Shown piece by piece: positions 45,193 through 54,189 of a stretch of DNA of 64,000 nucleotides. The DNA comes from Actinomyces radicidentis (GTDB taxonomy: Bacteria; Actinomycetota; Actinomycetes; Actinomycetales; Actinomycetaceae): the NCBI RefSeq assembly GCF_001553565.1, contig NZ_CP014228.1, forward strand, positions 744,001-808,000, written 5' to 3'. Numbering within the stretch: position 1 is the first letter of the stretch; each line of letters begins with the position of its first letter. A program made the position numbers and the translations under genes. Under the pieces are notes generated by a model. The model did no database searches and had not been told where the DNA came from. It was given only the letters and a program-made list of their open reading frames with translations.

Positions 45193-47430
45193 TCACTCCT
45201 CGGGCACGTTCCTCTCGAGTTCGGCGACCCAGGGGTGGGAGCCGGAGTCTGAGGGCATGCGCCAGTCGCCTCGGGGCGAGAGCGATCCGCCGGCGACGAC
45301 CTTGGGGCCGTTGGGCAGCGTGGAGCGCTTGAACTGGTTGGAGAAGAAGCGCTTGAGGAAGAGGGTCTCCCACTTGCGGATCTCGGGGAGGGAGTAGGCG
45401 ACCTTGTCCGCCTCGGGCAGGGCGGCGGGCCAGGCGCCGGCGCTCGCGTCCGACCAGGCCTTCTCGGCGAGGAAGGCGATGCGGCTGGGGCGGGCGCCGC
45501 GGCGCAGGACGTGCCAGAGGGTGAAGTCCTGGAGGGCGTAGGGGCCGATCTTCGCCTGGGTGGACTGGATGGGCTCGCCCTCCGAGGCGGGGACGAGCTC
45601 GGGGCTGATCTCCGTGGCAAGGATGGACAGGAGCACGTCGCCGGCGGCGTCGGAGAAGATCCTCTCGGAGACGACCCAGCGGATGAGGTGCTGGATGAGG
45701 GTCTTGGGGATGCCGGCGTTGACGTTGTAGTGGCTCATCTGGTCGCCGACGCCGAAGGTGCACCAGCCGAGCGCCAGCTCGGACAGGTCCCCGGTGCCCA
45801 GCACGATGCCGCCGCGCTGGTTGGCGATGCGGAAGAGGAAGTCGGTGCGCAGACCGGCCTGGACGTTCTCGAAGGTGACGTCGTAGACGTCCTTGCCGCG
45901 CTCACCCTTGCCGTAGGGGTGCCCCATGGCGGCGAGCATCTGCTCGGCGGCCGGCTTGATGTCGAGCTCCTCGAAGCTGACCCCGAGGGCCTCGGAGAGG
46001 GCGACGGCGTTGGACTTCGTCTCCGCGGAGGTGGCGAAGCCGGGCATGGTGATCGCCTGGACGTGGGTGCGGGGCAGACCGAGGCGGTCCATGGCGCGGG
46101 CGGCGACGATGAGGGCGTGGGTGGAGTCGAGGCCCCCGGAGACGCCGATGACGATCTTGGGGTTGCCGATGGCCTGCATGCGCTGGACGAGGCCGGCGAC
46201 CTGGATGTTGTAGGCCTCGTAGCAGTCCTGGGCGAGGCGGGCGGGGTCGTCGGGGACGAAGGGGAAGCGGTCGACGGAGCGGCGCAGGCCGATGTCGGTG
46301 CGCGGGGCGGTGAGGGTGCGGCGCCCGATGCCGAGGGTCCGGAAGCCGGAAGGGTCGGCGAAGGTGCTCGTGCCCTCGGGGACGTCGGCGTGGGCGAAGG
46401 TCTCGCGGTTGTCGTCGAAGGAGCCCTGGCGCAGGCGCTCGGCGACGAGACCCTCGACGTCGACGTCGACGACGGTGGCGCGCGGGCCCTGCGGGAAGCG
46501 CTCGGTCTCCCCGAGGAGGGCGCCGTTCTCGTAGACGAAGGTCTGGCCGTCCCAGGCGAGGTCCGTGGAGGACTCGCCCTGTCCGGCAGCGGCGTAGAGG
46601 TAGGCGGCGAGGTTGCGGGCCGAGGAGGAGCGGGCCAGGAGGAGGCGGTCCTCGGCGCGGCCGACGGTGATGGGCGAGCCGGAGATGTTGACGAGGACGG
46701 TGGCGCCCGCGAGCGCGGCGAGGGAGGACGGCGGGACGGGGACCCACATGTCCTCGCAGACCTCGACGTGGAAGGTGAGTCCGGGGACGTCCTCGACCTC
46801 GAAGAGGAGGTCGGGGCCGAAGGGGACGGTGACGCCGTCGGCGGGGTCCGCACCGAAGCGCTCGCTGAGGGCGTCGTCGGCGTCGCGGTGGGCGGCGATG
46901 AAGGCGGCGTCGTCGTCGAGGACGCCGGGCAGGCGGATCCGGCCGTCGCCGTCCTCGATGGTGTCCCCGGGGGCGAAGTGCCGCTTCTCGTAGAACTCGC
47001 GGTAGTTGGGCAGGTACGACTTCGGGGCGACGCCGCGGACGGCCCCTCCCTGGATGACGACGGCGCAGTTGTAGAGGCGGTTGCCGCTGCGCAGGGGCGC
47101 GCCGACGACGAGGGCCGGGAGGATCTCGGCGCTGACGGCGCGGATCGTCTCGATGGCGGCGAGGACCTCGGCGAGGAGGAGGTCGTTGAGCAGGAGGTCG
47201 TCGATGGAGTACCCGGTGAGGCTGAGCTCGGGGAAGGCGGCGAGGCAGACGCCCTCCTCCCCCAGGGCGCGGGCCTGCTCGATGATCGCGGCGGCGTTGG
47301 CGGCGGGGTTGGCGAGGACGACGGGCAGGGTGACGGCGGCGACGCGCGCGAAGCCCTGGTCGTAGGCGGAGCGGAACTCGATCGTCGGGGCGGGTGCGCT
47401 GAGGCGGGACTGGGGGCTGTCCGTGGTCAT
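45193..47430 (-). CDS. nadE: Glutamine-dependent NAD+ synthetase
   Basis: A 746-aa two-domain enzyme making NAD+ from deamido-NAD+. The N-terminal nitrilase-type glutaminase domain (about 25-330) has the catalytic Glu in AAFPELSLTGY, Lys in GVAPKSYLPNYREFYEKR and Cys in HVEVCEDMWVP. The C-terminal synthetase domain has the PP-loop IGVSGGLDSTHA plus GTGDLSELALGW. The ATG at 47430 is preferred: GAGGAT lies 6 nt before it (leaderless pattern) and similarity starts nearby. It is divergent from the levanase gene. Confidence 0.96.
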   Translation of the reverse strand: MTTDSPQSRLSAPAPTIEFRSAYDQGFARVAAVTLPVVLANPAANAAAIIEQARALGEEGVCLAAFPELSLTGYSIDDLLLNDLLLAEVLAAIETIRAVSAEILPALVVGAPLRSGNRLYNCAVVIQGGAVRGVAPKSYLPNYREFYEKRHFAPGDTIEDGDGRIRLPGVLDDDAAFIAAHRDADDALSERFGADPADGVTVPFGPDLLFEVEDVPGLTFHVEVCEDMWVPVPPSSLAALAGATVLVNISGSPITVGRAEDRLLLARSSSARNLAAYLYAAAGQGESSTDLAWDGQTFVYENGALLGETERFPQGPRATVVDVDVEGLVAERLRQGSFDDNRETFAHADVPEGTSTFADPSGFRTLGIGRRTLTAPRTDIGLRRSVDRFPFVPDDPARLAQDCYEAYNIQVAGLVQRMQAIGNPKIVIGVSGGLDSTHALIVAARAMDRLGLPRTHVQAITMPGFATSAETKSNAVALSEALGVSFEELDIKPAAEQMLAAMGHPYGKGERGKDVYDVTFENVQAGLRTDFLFRIANQRGGIVLGTGDLSELALGWCTFGVGDQMSHYNVNAGIPKTLIQHLIRWVVSERIFSDAAGDVLLSILATEISPELVPASEGEPIQSTQAKIGPYALQDFTLWHVLRRGARPSRIAFLAEKAWSDASAGAWPAALPEADKVAYSLPEIRKWETLFLKRFFSNQFKRSTLPNGPKVVAGGSLSPRGDWRMPSDSGSHPWVAELERNVPEE

Positions 47431-47558
47431 GGCCCGATCCTCCCACGCGGGTCCGACGCGTTGAAGGTGCGCCCGGTTGGTGACGGCGCACCGGCGCGTC
47501 GCCCTTCCGGTCGACTCCGGGTCGCTCAGGATGCGGACACCCTGCCCGAACACACGCC

Positions 47559-47592
47559 GTTGTCTGACGTCAACGCCGTTAATCCATTAACG
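47559..47592 (+). promoter_or_regulatory. Operator candidates upstream of the levanase gene
   Basis: CGTTAAT-CC-ATTAACG (47577-47592) is a perfect 16-bp inverted repeat. Just upstream is GTTG-N8-CAAC (47559-47574). Both overlap the likely promoter between nadE and the levanase gene. The CGTTAAT half-site recurs upstream of the PTS operon, suggesting a common repressor. Confidence 0.6.
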
Positions 47593-47677
47593 TAGCGCCG
47601 GTCACAAAGCGGTCACGACACCGTCCGTCGTGCACCGCCGGTGACGCTGAACCAGGAACCGCATCGAAGGAGATGTC

Positions 47678-50200
47678 ATGAGAAGGGCTTCCCTCGCCCT
47701 GTCCCTCGCTCTCACAGCCGCACTCGCGGCTGCCGGGGCCACAGTTCCCGCCTCCGCCGCCCAGGCGGACGCCTCCGCCAGCGAGCAGTGGCGCCCCGTC
47801 TACCACTACGCGCCGGCGAAGAACTGGATCAACGATCCCAACGGCCTCGTCTACGAGAACGGGACCTACCACCTCTTCTACCAGCACAACCCTGAGGGCG
47901 TTGACTGGGGCAACATGAGCTGGGGGCACGCCACCAGCACCGACCTCGTCCACTGGACCGAGCAGGCCGTGGCCATCCCCTACACGCAGGACTACGGGGT
48001 CTTCTCCGGCTCCGCCGTCTACGACGAGAACAACACCTCGAGCCTCGGCACCACGGAGACCCCGCCGATCGTCGCGGTGTGGACCCGCAATGACAACGCC
48101 ACGGGGATCCAGGCGCAGTCGATCTCCTACTCGACCGACCACGGGAAGACCTGGACCAACCTCAACGACGGCGCACCCGTCCTCGACATCGGCTCCACGA
48201 ACTTCCGCGACCCCAAGGTCTTCTGGGACTCGACCACGAACCGGTGGACGATGGCCGTCGCGCTGTCGGCCGAGCACAAGATCTCCTTCTACTCCTCCAA
48301 TGACCTCATTCACTGGACGCACCAGTCCGACTTCGGCCCGATGGGCGACACCACCGCCGTGTGGGAGTGCCCCGACCTCTTCGAGATTCCCATCGAGGGC
48401 GGCGGCTCCACATGGGTGCTCTCACTGTCGATCGCAGGGAAGACGAAGTACTTCACCGGTGACTGGGACGGCAGCACCTACTCGGCGGACCCGGTCCCCG
48501 TCTACGACGGCTCCGAAGGCACCCTCCTCGAGGGCTTCGACTCCGGCAGCTGGGAGGGCTGGACCGTGAACGCGAACGGCATCCAGGGCACGGCGATCGG
48601 GTCCTCCCCCTCCACAGGGGACCTCGCAGGCCACCAGGGCACGGGCTACGTCGACACCTACGGCACAGGCGACAACGACACCGGCTCTCTCACCTCCCTG
48701 CCGTTCACCCTCAGCACGGACTACATCAACGTGCTCACCGCCGGCGGAAAGCACCCCTATGACGCTTCGGCCACCGGTGACAACGGCGGTGGCACGCTCA
48801 TCACCGGATTCGATCATGGCAGCTGGGAGGGGTGGGCCGTGACGGGGAGCGCGTTCGGCGACGCGCCATCGACCGGCGCCAACCCGGGCCAGCAGGCCCT
48901 GCACAACCAGCAGGGGACCGGCCTCCTCAACTCCTTCTACGACTCGGCCACCGGCCAGGGCTCCGACGCGGGCACGGGCACGGCCACTTCCCCGTCCTTC
49001 ACGATCGACGCCGACCGCCTCAACCTCCTCGTGGGCGGCGGACACCACCCCGAGGGTGACGCGAACGGCAAGGAGGTCATCGAGCTCGTCGTCGACGGCG
49101 AGGTCGTCCGCTCCATCACCGGAGCGAACACCGAGGCGCTCAACTGGCAGAGCCTCGACGTCTCCGATCTAAGAGGAGAGACCGCCACGCTCCGCGTCGT
49201 CGACGAGGGCACGTCCGGATGGGGCCACATCATGCTCGACGAGGCACGGCTGTCCGACACGGCCGCGTCACCGTTCCCGACCAACACCTCTGTCAACGTC
49301 GTCGTCGACGGCCAGGTCGTCGCCTCCGCCACCGGCAACAGCTCGGGCACGCTCGACTGGAAGTCGATCGACGTGACGCAGTGGAAGGGGCAGGAGGCGA
49401 CGCTCGTCATCGAGGACAACTCCTCAGCGGACTCATGGGGGCACCTCATGGTCGACTCGATCGTCGCCTCGGACACGAAGGGCTTCTCACAGGCGGAGTC
49501 CCTGCCCCAGGTCGACTACGGGCGGGACAACTACGCCGCGGTCACATGGAACGGCACCCCCGACGGGAAGCGCTACGCGATCGGCTGGATGTCGAGCTGG
49601 GACTACGCCGAGGACCTGCCGACAAGCACGTGGCGCGAGGCGATGACCGTCACTCGCGAGTACACGGCCCACACCGTCGATGGAAAAGTGCGTCTCTACG
49701 CTGAGCCGATCTCGGCCCTGGACTCGCTGCGCACCAGCACGACCTTCAGCCGGAAGAACACGAACATCAAGAGCGCGACGCGCTCCATGGGGAAGAAGGC
49801 CGCCGGCCGGTCCTACGACATGGAGCTGACCATCGACCCGGGCACCGCCGAGCGCTCCGGCGTCAAGGTCCTCGTCGGCAACGGCCAGGAGACGGTCGTC
49901 GGCTACGACGCCACCACCGGCGAGGTCTACCTCGACCGGACCAAGTCGGGCACCAACCCGAACGACTCCTTCCCCTCGGTCGACCACGCAGCGGTGCCCC
50001 CCGAGGCCGACGGCCTCATCCGCCTGCGCGTCCTCGTCGACCACTCCAGCGTCGAGGTCTTCGCCAACGACGGCGCCGCCGTCATCACGGACGCCGTCTA
50101 CCCGGACGCCTCCTCGACGGGCGTGAGCCTCTTCGCTGAGAGCGGGCGGGCGCGCTTCCCCCAGCTGACGATCCACGAGCTCGGGTCCTACAACGACTGA
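47678..50200 (+). CDS. Secreted GH32 levanase/beta-fructosidase with nested carbohydrate-binding inserts
   Basis: An 840-aa exported fructan hydrolase. A signal peptide (about 1-28) precedes the five-bladed propeller: WINDPNG (50-56, nucleophile Asp53), FRDPKVF (Asp178, transition-state stabiliser) and WECPDLF (Glu230, acid/base). An insert of about 320 residues (284-600) interrupts the propeller. It holds CBM66-like sequence in which one unit (374-527) is inserted into another (284-365 plus 537-600). The GH32 C-terminal beta-sandwich follows (about 680-835). No LPXTG anchor is present. AAGGAG lies 6-7 nt before the ATG. It probably releases fructose from levan or inulin for the nearby PTS. 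Confidence 0.95.
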   Translation: MRRASLALSLALTAALAAAGATVPASAAQADASASEQWRPVYHYAPAKNWINDPNGLVYENGTYHLFYQHNPEGVDWGNMSWGHATSTDLVHWTEQAVAIPYTQDYGVFSGSAVYDENNTSSLGTTETPPIVAVWTRNDNATGIQAQSISYSTDHGKTWTNLNDGAPVLDIGSTNFRDPKVFWDSTTNRWTMAVALSAEHKISFYSSNDLIHWTHQSDFGPMGDTTAVWECPDLFEIPIEGGGSTWVLSLSIAGKTKYFTGDWDGSTYSADPVPVYDGSEGTLLEGFDSGSWEGWTVNANGIQGTAIGSSPSTGDLAGHQGTGYVDTYGTGDNDTGSLTSLPFTLSTDYINVLTAGGKHPYDASATGDNGGGTLITGFDHGSWEGWAVTGSAFGDAPSTGANPGQQALHNQQGTGLLNSFYDSATGQGSDAGTGTATSPSFTIDADRLNLLVGGGHHPEGDANGKEVIELVVDGEVVRSITGANTEALNWQSLDVSDLRGETATLRVVDEGTSGWGHIMLDEARLSDTAASPFPTNTSVNVVVDGQVVASATGNSSGTLDWKSIDVTQWKGQEATLVIEDNSSADSWGHLMVDSIVASDTKGFSQAESLPQVDYGRDNYAAVTWNGTPDGKRYAIGWMSSWDYAEDLPTSTWREAMTVTREYTAHTVDGKVRLYAEPISALDSLRTSTTFSRKNTNIKSATRSMGKKAAGRSYDMELTIDPGTAERSGVKVLVGNGQETVVGYDATTGEVYLDRTKSGTNPNDSFPSVDHAAVPPEADGLIRLRVLVDHSSVEVFANDGAAVITDAVYPDASSTGVSLFAESGRARFPQLTIHELGSYND

Positions 50201-50216
50201 GCTCCACAGCACCAGT

Positions 50217-50254
50217 CGAGGGGCTCCTCCCGCACCAGCGGGAGGAGCCCCTCG
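50217..50254 (+). terminator. Hairpin terminator after the levanase gene
   Basis: CGAGGGGCTCCTCCCGC pairs with GCGGGAGGAGCCCCTCG across a 4-nt loop, 17 bp after the stop codon. Confidence 0.9.
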
Positions 50255-50336
50255 CTGCGCCGGGACCCGCCCGCGGGCCGGGCCCGGCGCCCGCTCCAGC
50301 CACCTCCCGGCCATCCTCCGGTGCCAGGATCGCGTC

Positions 50337-51188
50337 ATGACCGCTCCGCACTCCCCCTCCCTGCCGCCCATCGGCTCCGCCGCCTACCCGCCCGCTCCGT
50401 GCCCCTCCCCCGTCCCGGAGGGCTCCCGGACCGTCCTCGCCCACCGCGGCGCCTCCGCGCTCGCGCCGGAGAACACGCTCGCCTCCTTCCGACGGGCGGG
50501 CGAGGTCGGAGCCGCCTGGGTCGAGCTCGACGTCGACGTCATCGCCGACGGGACCGTCATCGTCATCCACGACTCCTCGCTGGACCGCACGACGGCGTCG
50601 TCGGGCTCGTACTACGGCCTCACCGCGGTGGACCTGCCGGACCTGGACGCCGGCTCCTGGTTCACCGCCGAGGACGGCTCGCATCCCTTCGCGGGCGAGC
50701 CGGTGCCGCCGCTGCGGGCAGCCCTCGAGGTCGTCGCGGAGGCGGGCATGGGCGTCAACGTGGAGCTCAAGTCCTGCGCGGCGGGCGCGGAGGCGTCGCG
50801 CCGGCTCGTCGAAGGCGTCGCCGCGCTCCTCGACGAGCACGCGGAGCGGGCCGGCGCCGGCGAGGTGCTCGTGTCCTCCTTCAACCCCGTCCTCCTGGAC
50901 CGCATGGGGCGTCGGCGGCCCGGCACCCGCCTCGCCGTGCTCACGGAGCGGGGGCTGCTGCTGGACGACTGGCGCTCCTACGTCGAGATGATCGGGGCCG
51001 AGGCGGTCAACCCTGCGGACGAGGGTCTGAGCCGTGACCGGGTCGAGGAGATCCGCTCGCTCGGCTACGGCGTCAACGTGTGGACAGTGAACTCGCGCGA
51101 GCGCGCGGAGGAGCTGTTCGGTTGGGGCGTCACGGGGATCTTCACGGACCGCGTGCACGAGCTCGGGGCGCTCGGCGAGCGGGCCTGA
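50337..51188 (+). CDS. Glycerophosphodiester phosphodiesterase
   Basis: A 283-aa GDPD-family TIM-barrel enzyme cleaving glycerophosphodiesters to glycerol-3-phosphate and an alcohol. It has LAHRGASALAPENTLASF (general-acid His), VELDVDVIADGTVIVIHDSSLDRTT (metal Glu/Asp and second His), NVELKS and GYGVNVWTVN. There is no signal peptide, so it is likely cytoplasmic. CAGGAT plus 6 nt precedes the ATG, the leaderless pattern. It stands alone after the levanase terminator. Confidence 0.94.
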   Translation: MTAPHSPSLPPIGSAAYPPAPCPSPVPEGSRTVLAHRGASALAPENTLASFRRAGEVGAAWVELDVDVIADGTVIVIHDSSLDRTTASSGSYYGLTAVDLPDLDAGSWFTAEDGSHPFAGEPVPPLRAALEVVAEAGMGVNVELKSCAAGAEASRRLVEGVAALLDEHAERAGAGEVLVSSFNPVLLDRMGRRRPGTRLAVLTERGLLLDDWRSYVEMIGAEAVNPADEGLSRDRVEEIRSLGYGVNVWTVNSRERAEELFGWGVTGIFTDRVHELGALGERA

Positions 51189-51336
51189 GGCCGCCGAGCG
51201 GTGTCCCACGGTCACGTTTCGGCGACGAGCGCCGCGCCCGACCGGGCGATGAGACGAAGGCCACGCCCCAGAACCCGCACCGCGTTGAAACTGCAATCAA
51301 ATCCGGGTACTCACCCCGGGGCCGAACCCCTATGCT

Positions 51337-51469
51337 TCACGGGTCGGAACGCACTTGGCACGAGGAGATCAGGGACTCCGTTGACATGCCGAGGCGTTCG
51401 GGGATGCCGCGATTCAGGGACCGCGCCCCCGAGCCCGACAGAGGCCCCGCACCACTGGTGCGGGGCCTC
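51337..51469 (+). ncRNA. Candidate small RNA transcription unit
   Basis: The 346-base gap between convergent genes holds promoter-like boxes: TTGAAA (51285) and TACTCA (51308) spaced 17 bp, and TATGCT (51331). About 100 bp later is a perfect 13-bp hairpin GAGGCCCCGCACC/GGTGCGGGGCCTC (51441-51469), followed by CTTGG. A CCGA/TCGG hairpin lies inside. A possible small ORF would run through the hairpin, so an RNA product is preferred. No known family is recognised. Confidence 0.4.
51441..51469. terminator. Hairpin terminator between the GDPD and tetR genes
   Basis: A perfect 13-bp stem with a 3-nt loop. It may serve the candidate sRNA, read-through from the GDPD gene, and the convergent TetR gene. 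Confidence 0.82.
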
Positions 51470-51534
51470 CTTGGCGCTTGGGGGCCCGCTAGCGTGTCAC
51501 GCGCGTGCGTTGCTCACGATTCCGCGTGCCCGCT

Positions 51535-52221
51535 TCAGGCGCTGACGCCCCAGCGCTCCTTGAGCCCGTCGATGTAGAGGCGGATCTCCGCGACCATGTC
51601 CGTCGCCAAGGACTCGTCGGCGACGCTGCCGCTCGTCGTCGAGGCGAGCCACTGGATCTGCAGCCCGTCGGACAGCGCGGTGAGCGAGCGGGCGATGAGA
51701 GCCGACGGCGCCTCCGGGCGCACCACACCGGCGTCCTTGCCCTTCTCGAAGGCGTCGATGAGCGCCTGGAGCGAGCCGTGCAGGTGCTCGACGAACCACT
51801 CGTGAGCCGGGTGCTCGGCGTCGAGCACGGAGACGACAGTCGCCGTGTAGATGGCGACGAGGTCGCGGCGCTGCGCGTTGCGCTCGACGAGACGGACGTA
51901 GGCGTCGAGCATCGCCCACGGGTCGTCGCCCGCGAGCTCGGCGATGGCGTTGACGTCCTCGCGGTCACGGCGGGCGAGCACCTGCGCGAAGAGCTCGTCC
52001 TTGGAGGAGAAGTGGTGCAGCAGCCCGGCCTTGGAGATGTCCGCGGCGGCGGCGATGTCCGCGAGCGAGGTACCGGCGTAACCGTGGGCGCCGAAGAGGG
52101 CGACCGCCTCATTGAGGACGCGCTCGCGCTTGTCCTCGCTCCCCGCCTTCGGGCGCCCCGGTCCGCGGCGGCGCGCGGGCTGGGCGGCGGAGGGGGATGC
52201 GGAGGAGTTACTGCTGGTCAT
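51535..52221 (-). CDS. TetR/AcrR-family transcriptional regulator
   Basis: A 228-aa repressor-type protein. A Ser/Ala/Pro-rich leader (1-30) is followed by the TetR helix-turn-helix (VLNEAVALFGAHGYAGTSLADIAAAADISKAGLLHHFSSKDELF, about 35-80). The ligand-binding helices follow, ending in GLQIQWLAS. It is divergent from the carboxylesterase gene, which it probably controls. Leaderless start: GATGAT, 6 nt, ATG. The inducer is unknown. Confidence 0.92.
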   Translation of the reverse strand: MTSSNSSASPSAAQPARRRGPGRPKAGSEDKRERVLNEAVALFGAHGYAGTSLADIAAAADISKAGLLHHFSSKDELFAQVLARRDREDVNAIAELAGDDPWAMLDAYVRLVERNAQRRDLVAIYTATVVSVLDAEHPAHEWFVEHLHGSLQALIDAFEKGKDAGVVRPEAPSALIARSLTALSDGLQIQWLASTTSGSVADESLATDMVAEIRLYIDGLKERWGVSA

Positions 52222-52394
52222 AAGGACATCATCGCACTACGCGCGCGCGGGCACGGCGTCCTCGCCCCACGTCAATCGTCCCCACGGTCGAATCGTGACA
52301 GAGTACGGAGGTGACCGCGTCACGCCCGCGCGTCCGTGACGAGCGCCCGCGAGCGCGCGCCGACGCACCTCCGCCGTCGTCGAAGGAGACCGAC

Positions 52395-54083
52395 ATGACC
52401 ACGCCAGGCACCACCGCCCGCGTCACCGACACCCCCGTCGCCGTCCCCACCGGGGAGCCGGGCCCGCTCGTCGCCGCCCCGTGCGGCCCGGTCCGCGGCG
52501 AGTGGCGGCGCATCGCCTCCGCGGAGGAGGGGAGCCGCTTCCAGCGCTCCGCCGCCTTCTACGGCATCCCCTACGCCGAGGAGCCCACCGGCAGGCTCCG
52601 CTTCATGGCCCCGGTGCCGCGCGCCCGCTGGACCGAGGAGCGCGACGCGACCACCCCGGGCGCCACTCCGCAGCGAGGCTCCATCTTCGACGACCCCGCG
52701 ATCCCCGAGCCCTCCGTCCCCGGCGACGACGTCCTCAACCTCAACGTCTTCACCCCCGCCCCCGGCGACGACGCGGCCCGGCTGCCCGTCTACGTGTGGA
52801 TCCACGGCGGCGGGTGGACCTCCGGCTCCCACAACTCCCCCTGGTACGACGGGGCCGCCTTCAACCGCGACGGCGTCGTCACCGTCTCCGTCGCCTACCG
52901 GCTCGGCTTCGACGGCTACGGCTGGGTCGACGGGTCCGACGCCCCCTACAACCGCGCCGTCCTCGACCAGGTCACGGCCCTGGAGTGGGTGCGCGACAAC
53001 ATCGCCTCCTTCGGCGGGGACCCCGACGACGTCACCATCGGCGGGCAGAGCGCCGGCGGCGGCAACTCCCTCGTCCTCATGACCGTGCCGCGGGCGAGGG
53101 GACTGTTCCACAAGGTCATCTCCGAGTCCGGTGCCGTCCCGGACCGCCCCGCCGAGGAGGCACGCGCCAACAGCATCGCGCTCGCCGCCGCGCTCGGCGT
53201 CGACCCCACGCTGGAGGGCTTCCGCTCCGCCACGTACGACGAGGTCTTCTACGCCTCCAACCGCATCGCCGACCAGTCCGTGAGCAACGACCCCGACGCC
53301 CGGCCGGACGCGACGGTCGACTCGGCCGACGGCAACGCGGGCGTCGCGGGCCCGGACCCCGTCGAGGCCGTCCGCAACGCCGTCGACGGGATGCCCCAGG
53401 ACCTCGCCTTCATCCCGACCGTCGACGGGGACGTCGTCTCCGCGCCCCTCGCCGAGGCGCTCGCCTCGGGCCAGGGCTCCGACGTCGCGGTCCTCGCCGG
53501 CTCCACGACGCACGACTTCACGTTCGCAGGCCTCACCTACGCCGACTCCGCGGCCGGGCGCGAGCCGTGGGAGATCCTCACGCAGGCGGGGATCCCCGCC
53601 GAGCTGGCCGACGCCTACCTGGCGCACCACCCCGAGCACGCGGACGCGCCGCACCTCATCGTCGGCGACCTCGTCTCCGACTCCACCTTCCACGTGCCGC
53701 TCGTCGAGTGGTTCGAGGCCCGCGGGCGCGTGCCGGGCGGCACGGCCGGGCAGTGGGCCTACGAGTTCGCCTACGCCTGCGGCCCGATGAATCTGGCCTA
53801 CCACTGCACCGAGGTGCCCTTCGCCTTCGACTGCCTCGCCGAGCCCTACTGCGGGCACACGCTCGGCGACGGCGCCCCGCAGGAGCTCGCCGACGCCGTC
53901 CACGGCGCCTGGTCGCGCTTCATCACCACGGGCGAGCCGGGCTGGCCGCAGTGGTCCGCGGACGCCGTCGGGCGCCGCTTCGGGGACAACCTCACGGGTC
54001 CGGTCGTCATCGAGCAGGACGTGCCGACCTTCGTCGTGGAGCGGGACCTCCTGCGTCTGCGCGAGGAGCGCGCCACCTCGTGA
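52395..54083 (+). CDS. Type-B carboxylesterase (para-nitrobenzyl esterase family)
   Basis: A 562-aa alpha/beta hydrolase of the carboxylesterase/lipase type-B family. AAFYGIPYAEEPTGRLRFMAPVP is the N-terminal hallmark, VWIHGGGW is the oxyanion hole, GGQSAGG is the nucleophile elbow (Ser219, with Gln in place of the usual Glu), and the catalytic His is in the NLAYHCTEVPF region. No signal peptide is present. AAGGAG lies about 7 nt before the ATG. It is divergent from the TetR gene. The natural ester is unknown. Confidence 0.93.
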   Translation: MTTPGTTARVTDTPVAVPTGEPGPLVAAPCGPVRGEWRRIASAEEGSRFQRSAAFYGIPYAEEPTGRLRFMAPVPRARWTEERDATTPGATPQRGSIFDDPAIPEPSVPGDDVLNLNVFTPAPGDDAARLPVYVWIHGGGWTSGSHNSPWYDGAAFNRDGVVTVSVAYRLGFDGYGWVDGSDAPYNRAVLDQVTALEWVRDNIASFGGDPDDVTIGGQSAGGGNSLVLMTVPRARGLFHKVISESGAVPDRPAEEARANSIALAAALGVDPTLEGFRSATYDEVFYASNRIADQSVSNDPDARPDATVDSADGNAGVAGPDPVEAVRNAVDGMPQDLAFIPTVDGDVVSAPLAEALASGQGSDVAVLAGSTTHDFTFAGLTYADSAAGREPWEILTQAGIPAELADAYLAHHPEHADAPHLIVGDLVSDSTFHVPLVEWFEARGRVPGGTAGQWAYEFAYACGPMNLAYHCTEVPFAFDCLAEPYCGHTLGDGAPQELADAVHGAWSRFITTGEPGWPQWSADAVGRRFGDNLTGPVVIEQDVPTFVVERDLLRLREERATS

Positions 54084-54189
54084 GCCGGACCGACGCCGGT
54101 CCTCCTCGCGGCCGAGGCGGCGGTCCGGGCCGGGCGCTACCCTCGTGGCACCCGGCCCGACTCGACTCTCCCACCAGGAAGGGACCGTC

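Noticed and set aside
51337-51577. Small Arg/Pro-rich open frame starting MLHGSERTW
   Set aside because: It reads through a perfect terminator hairpin, lacks a ribosome site and loses coding character, so it was treated as part of a candidate sRNA unit.
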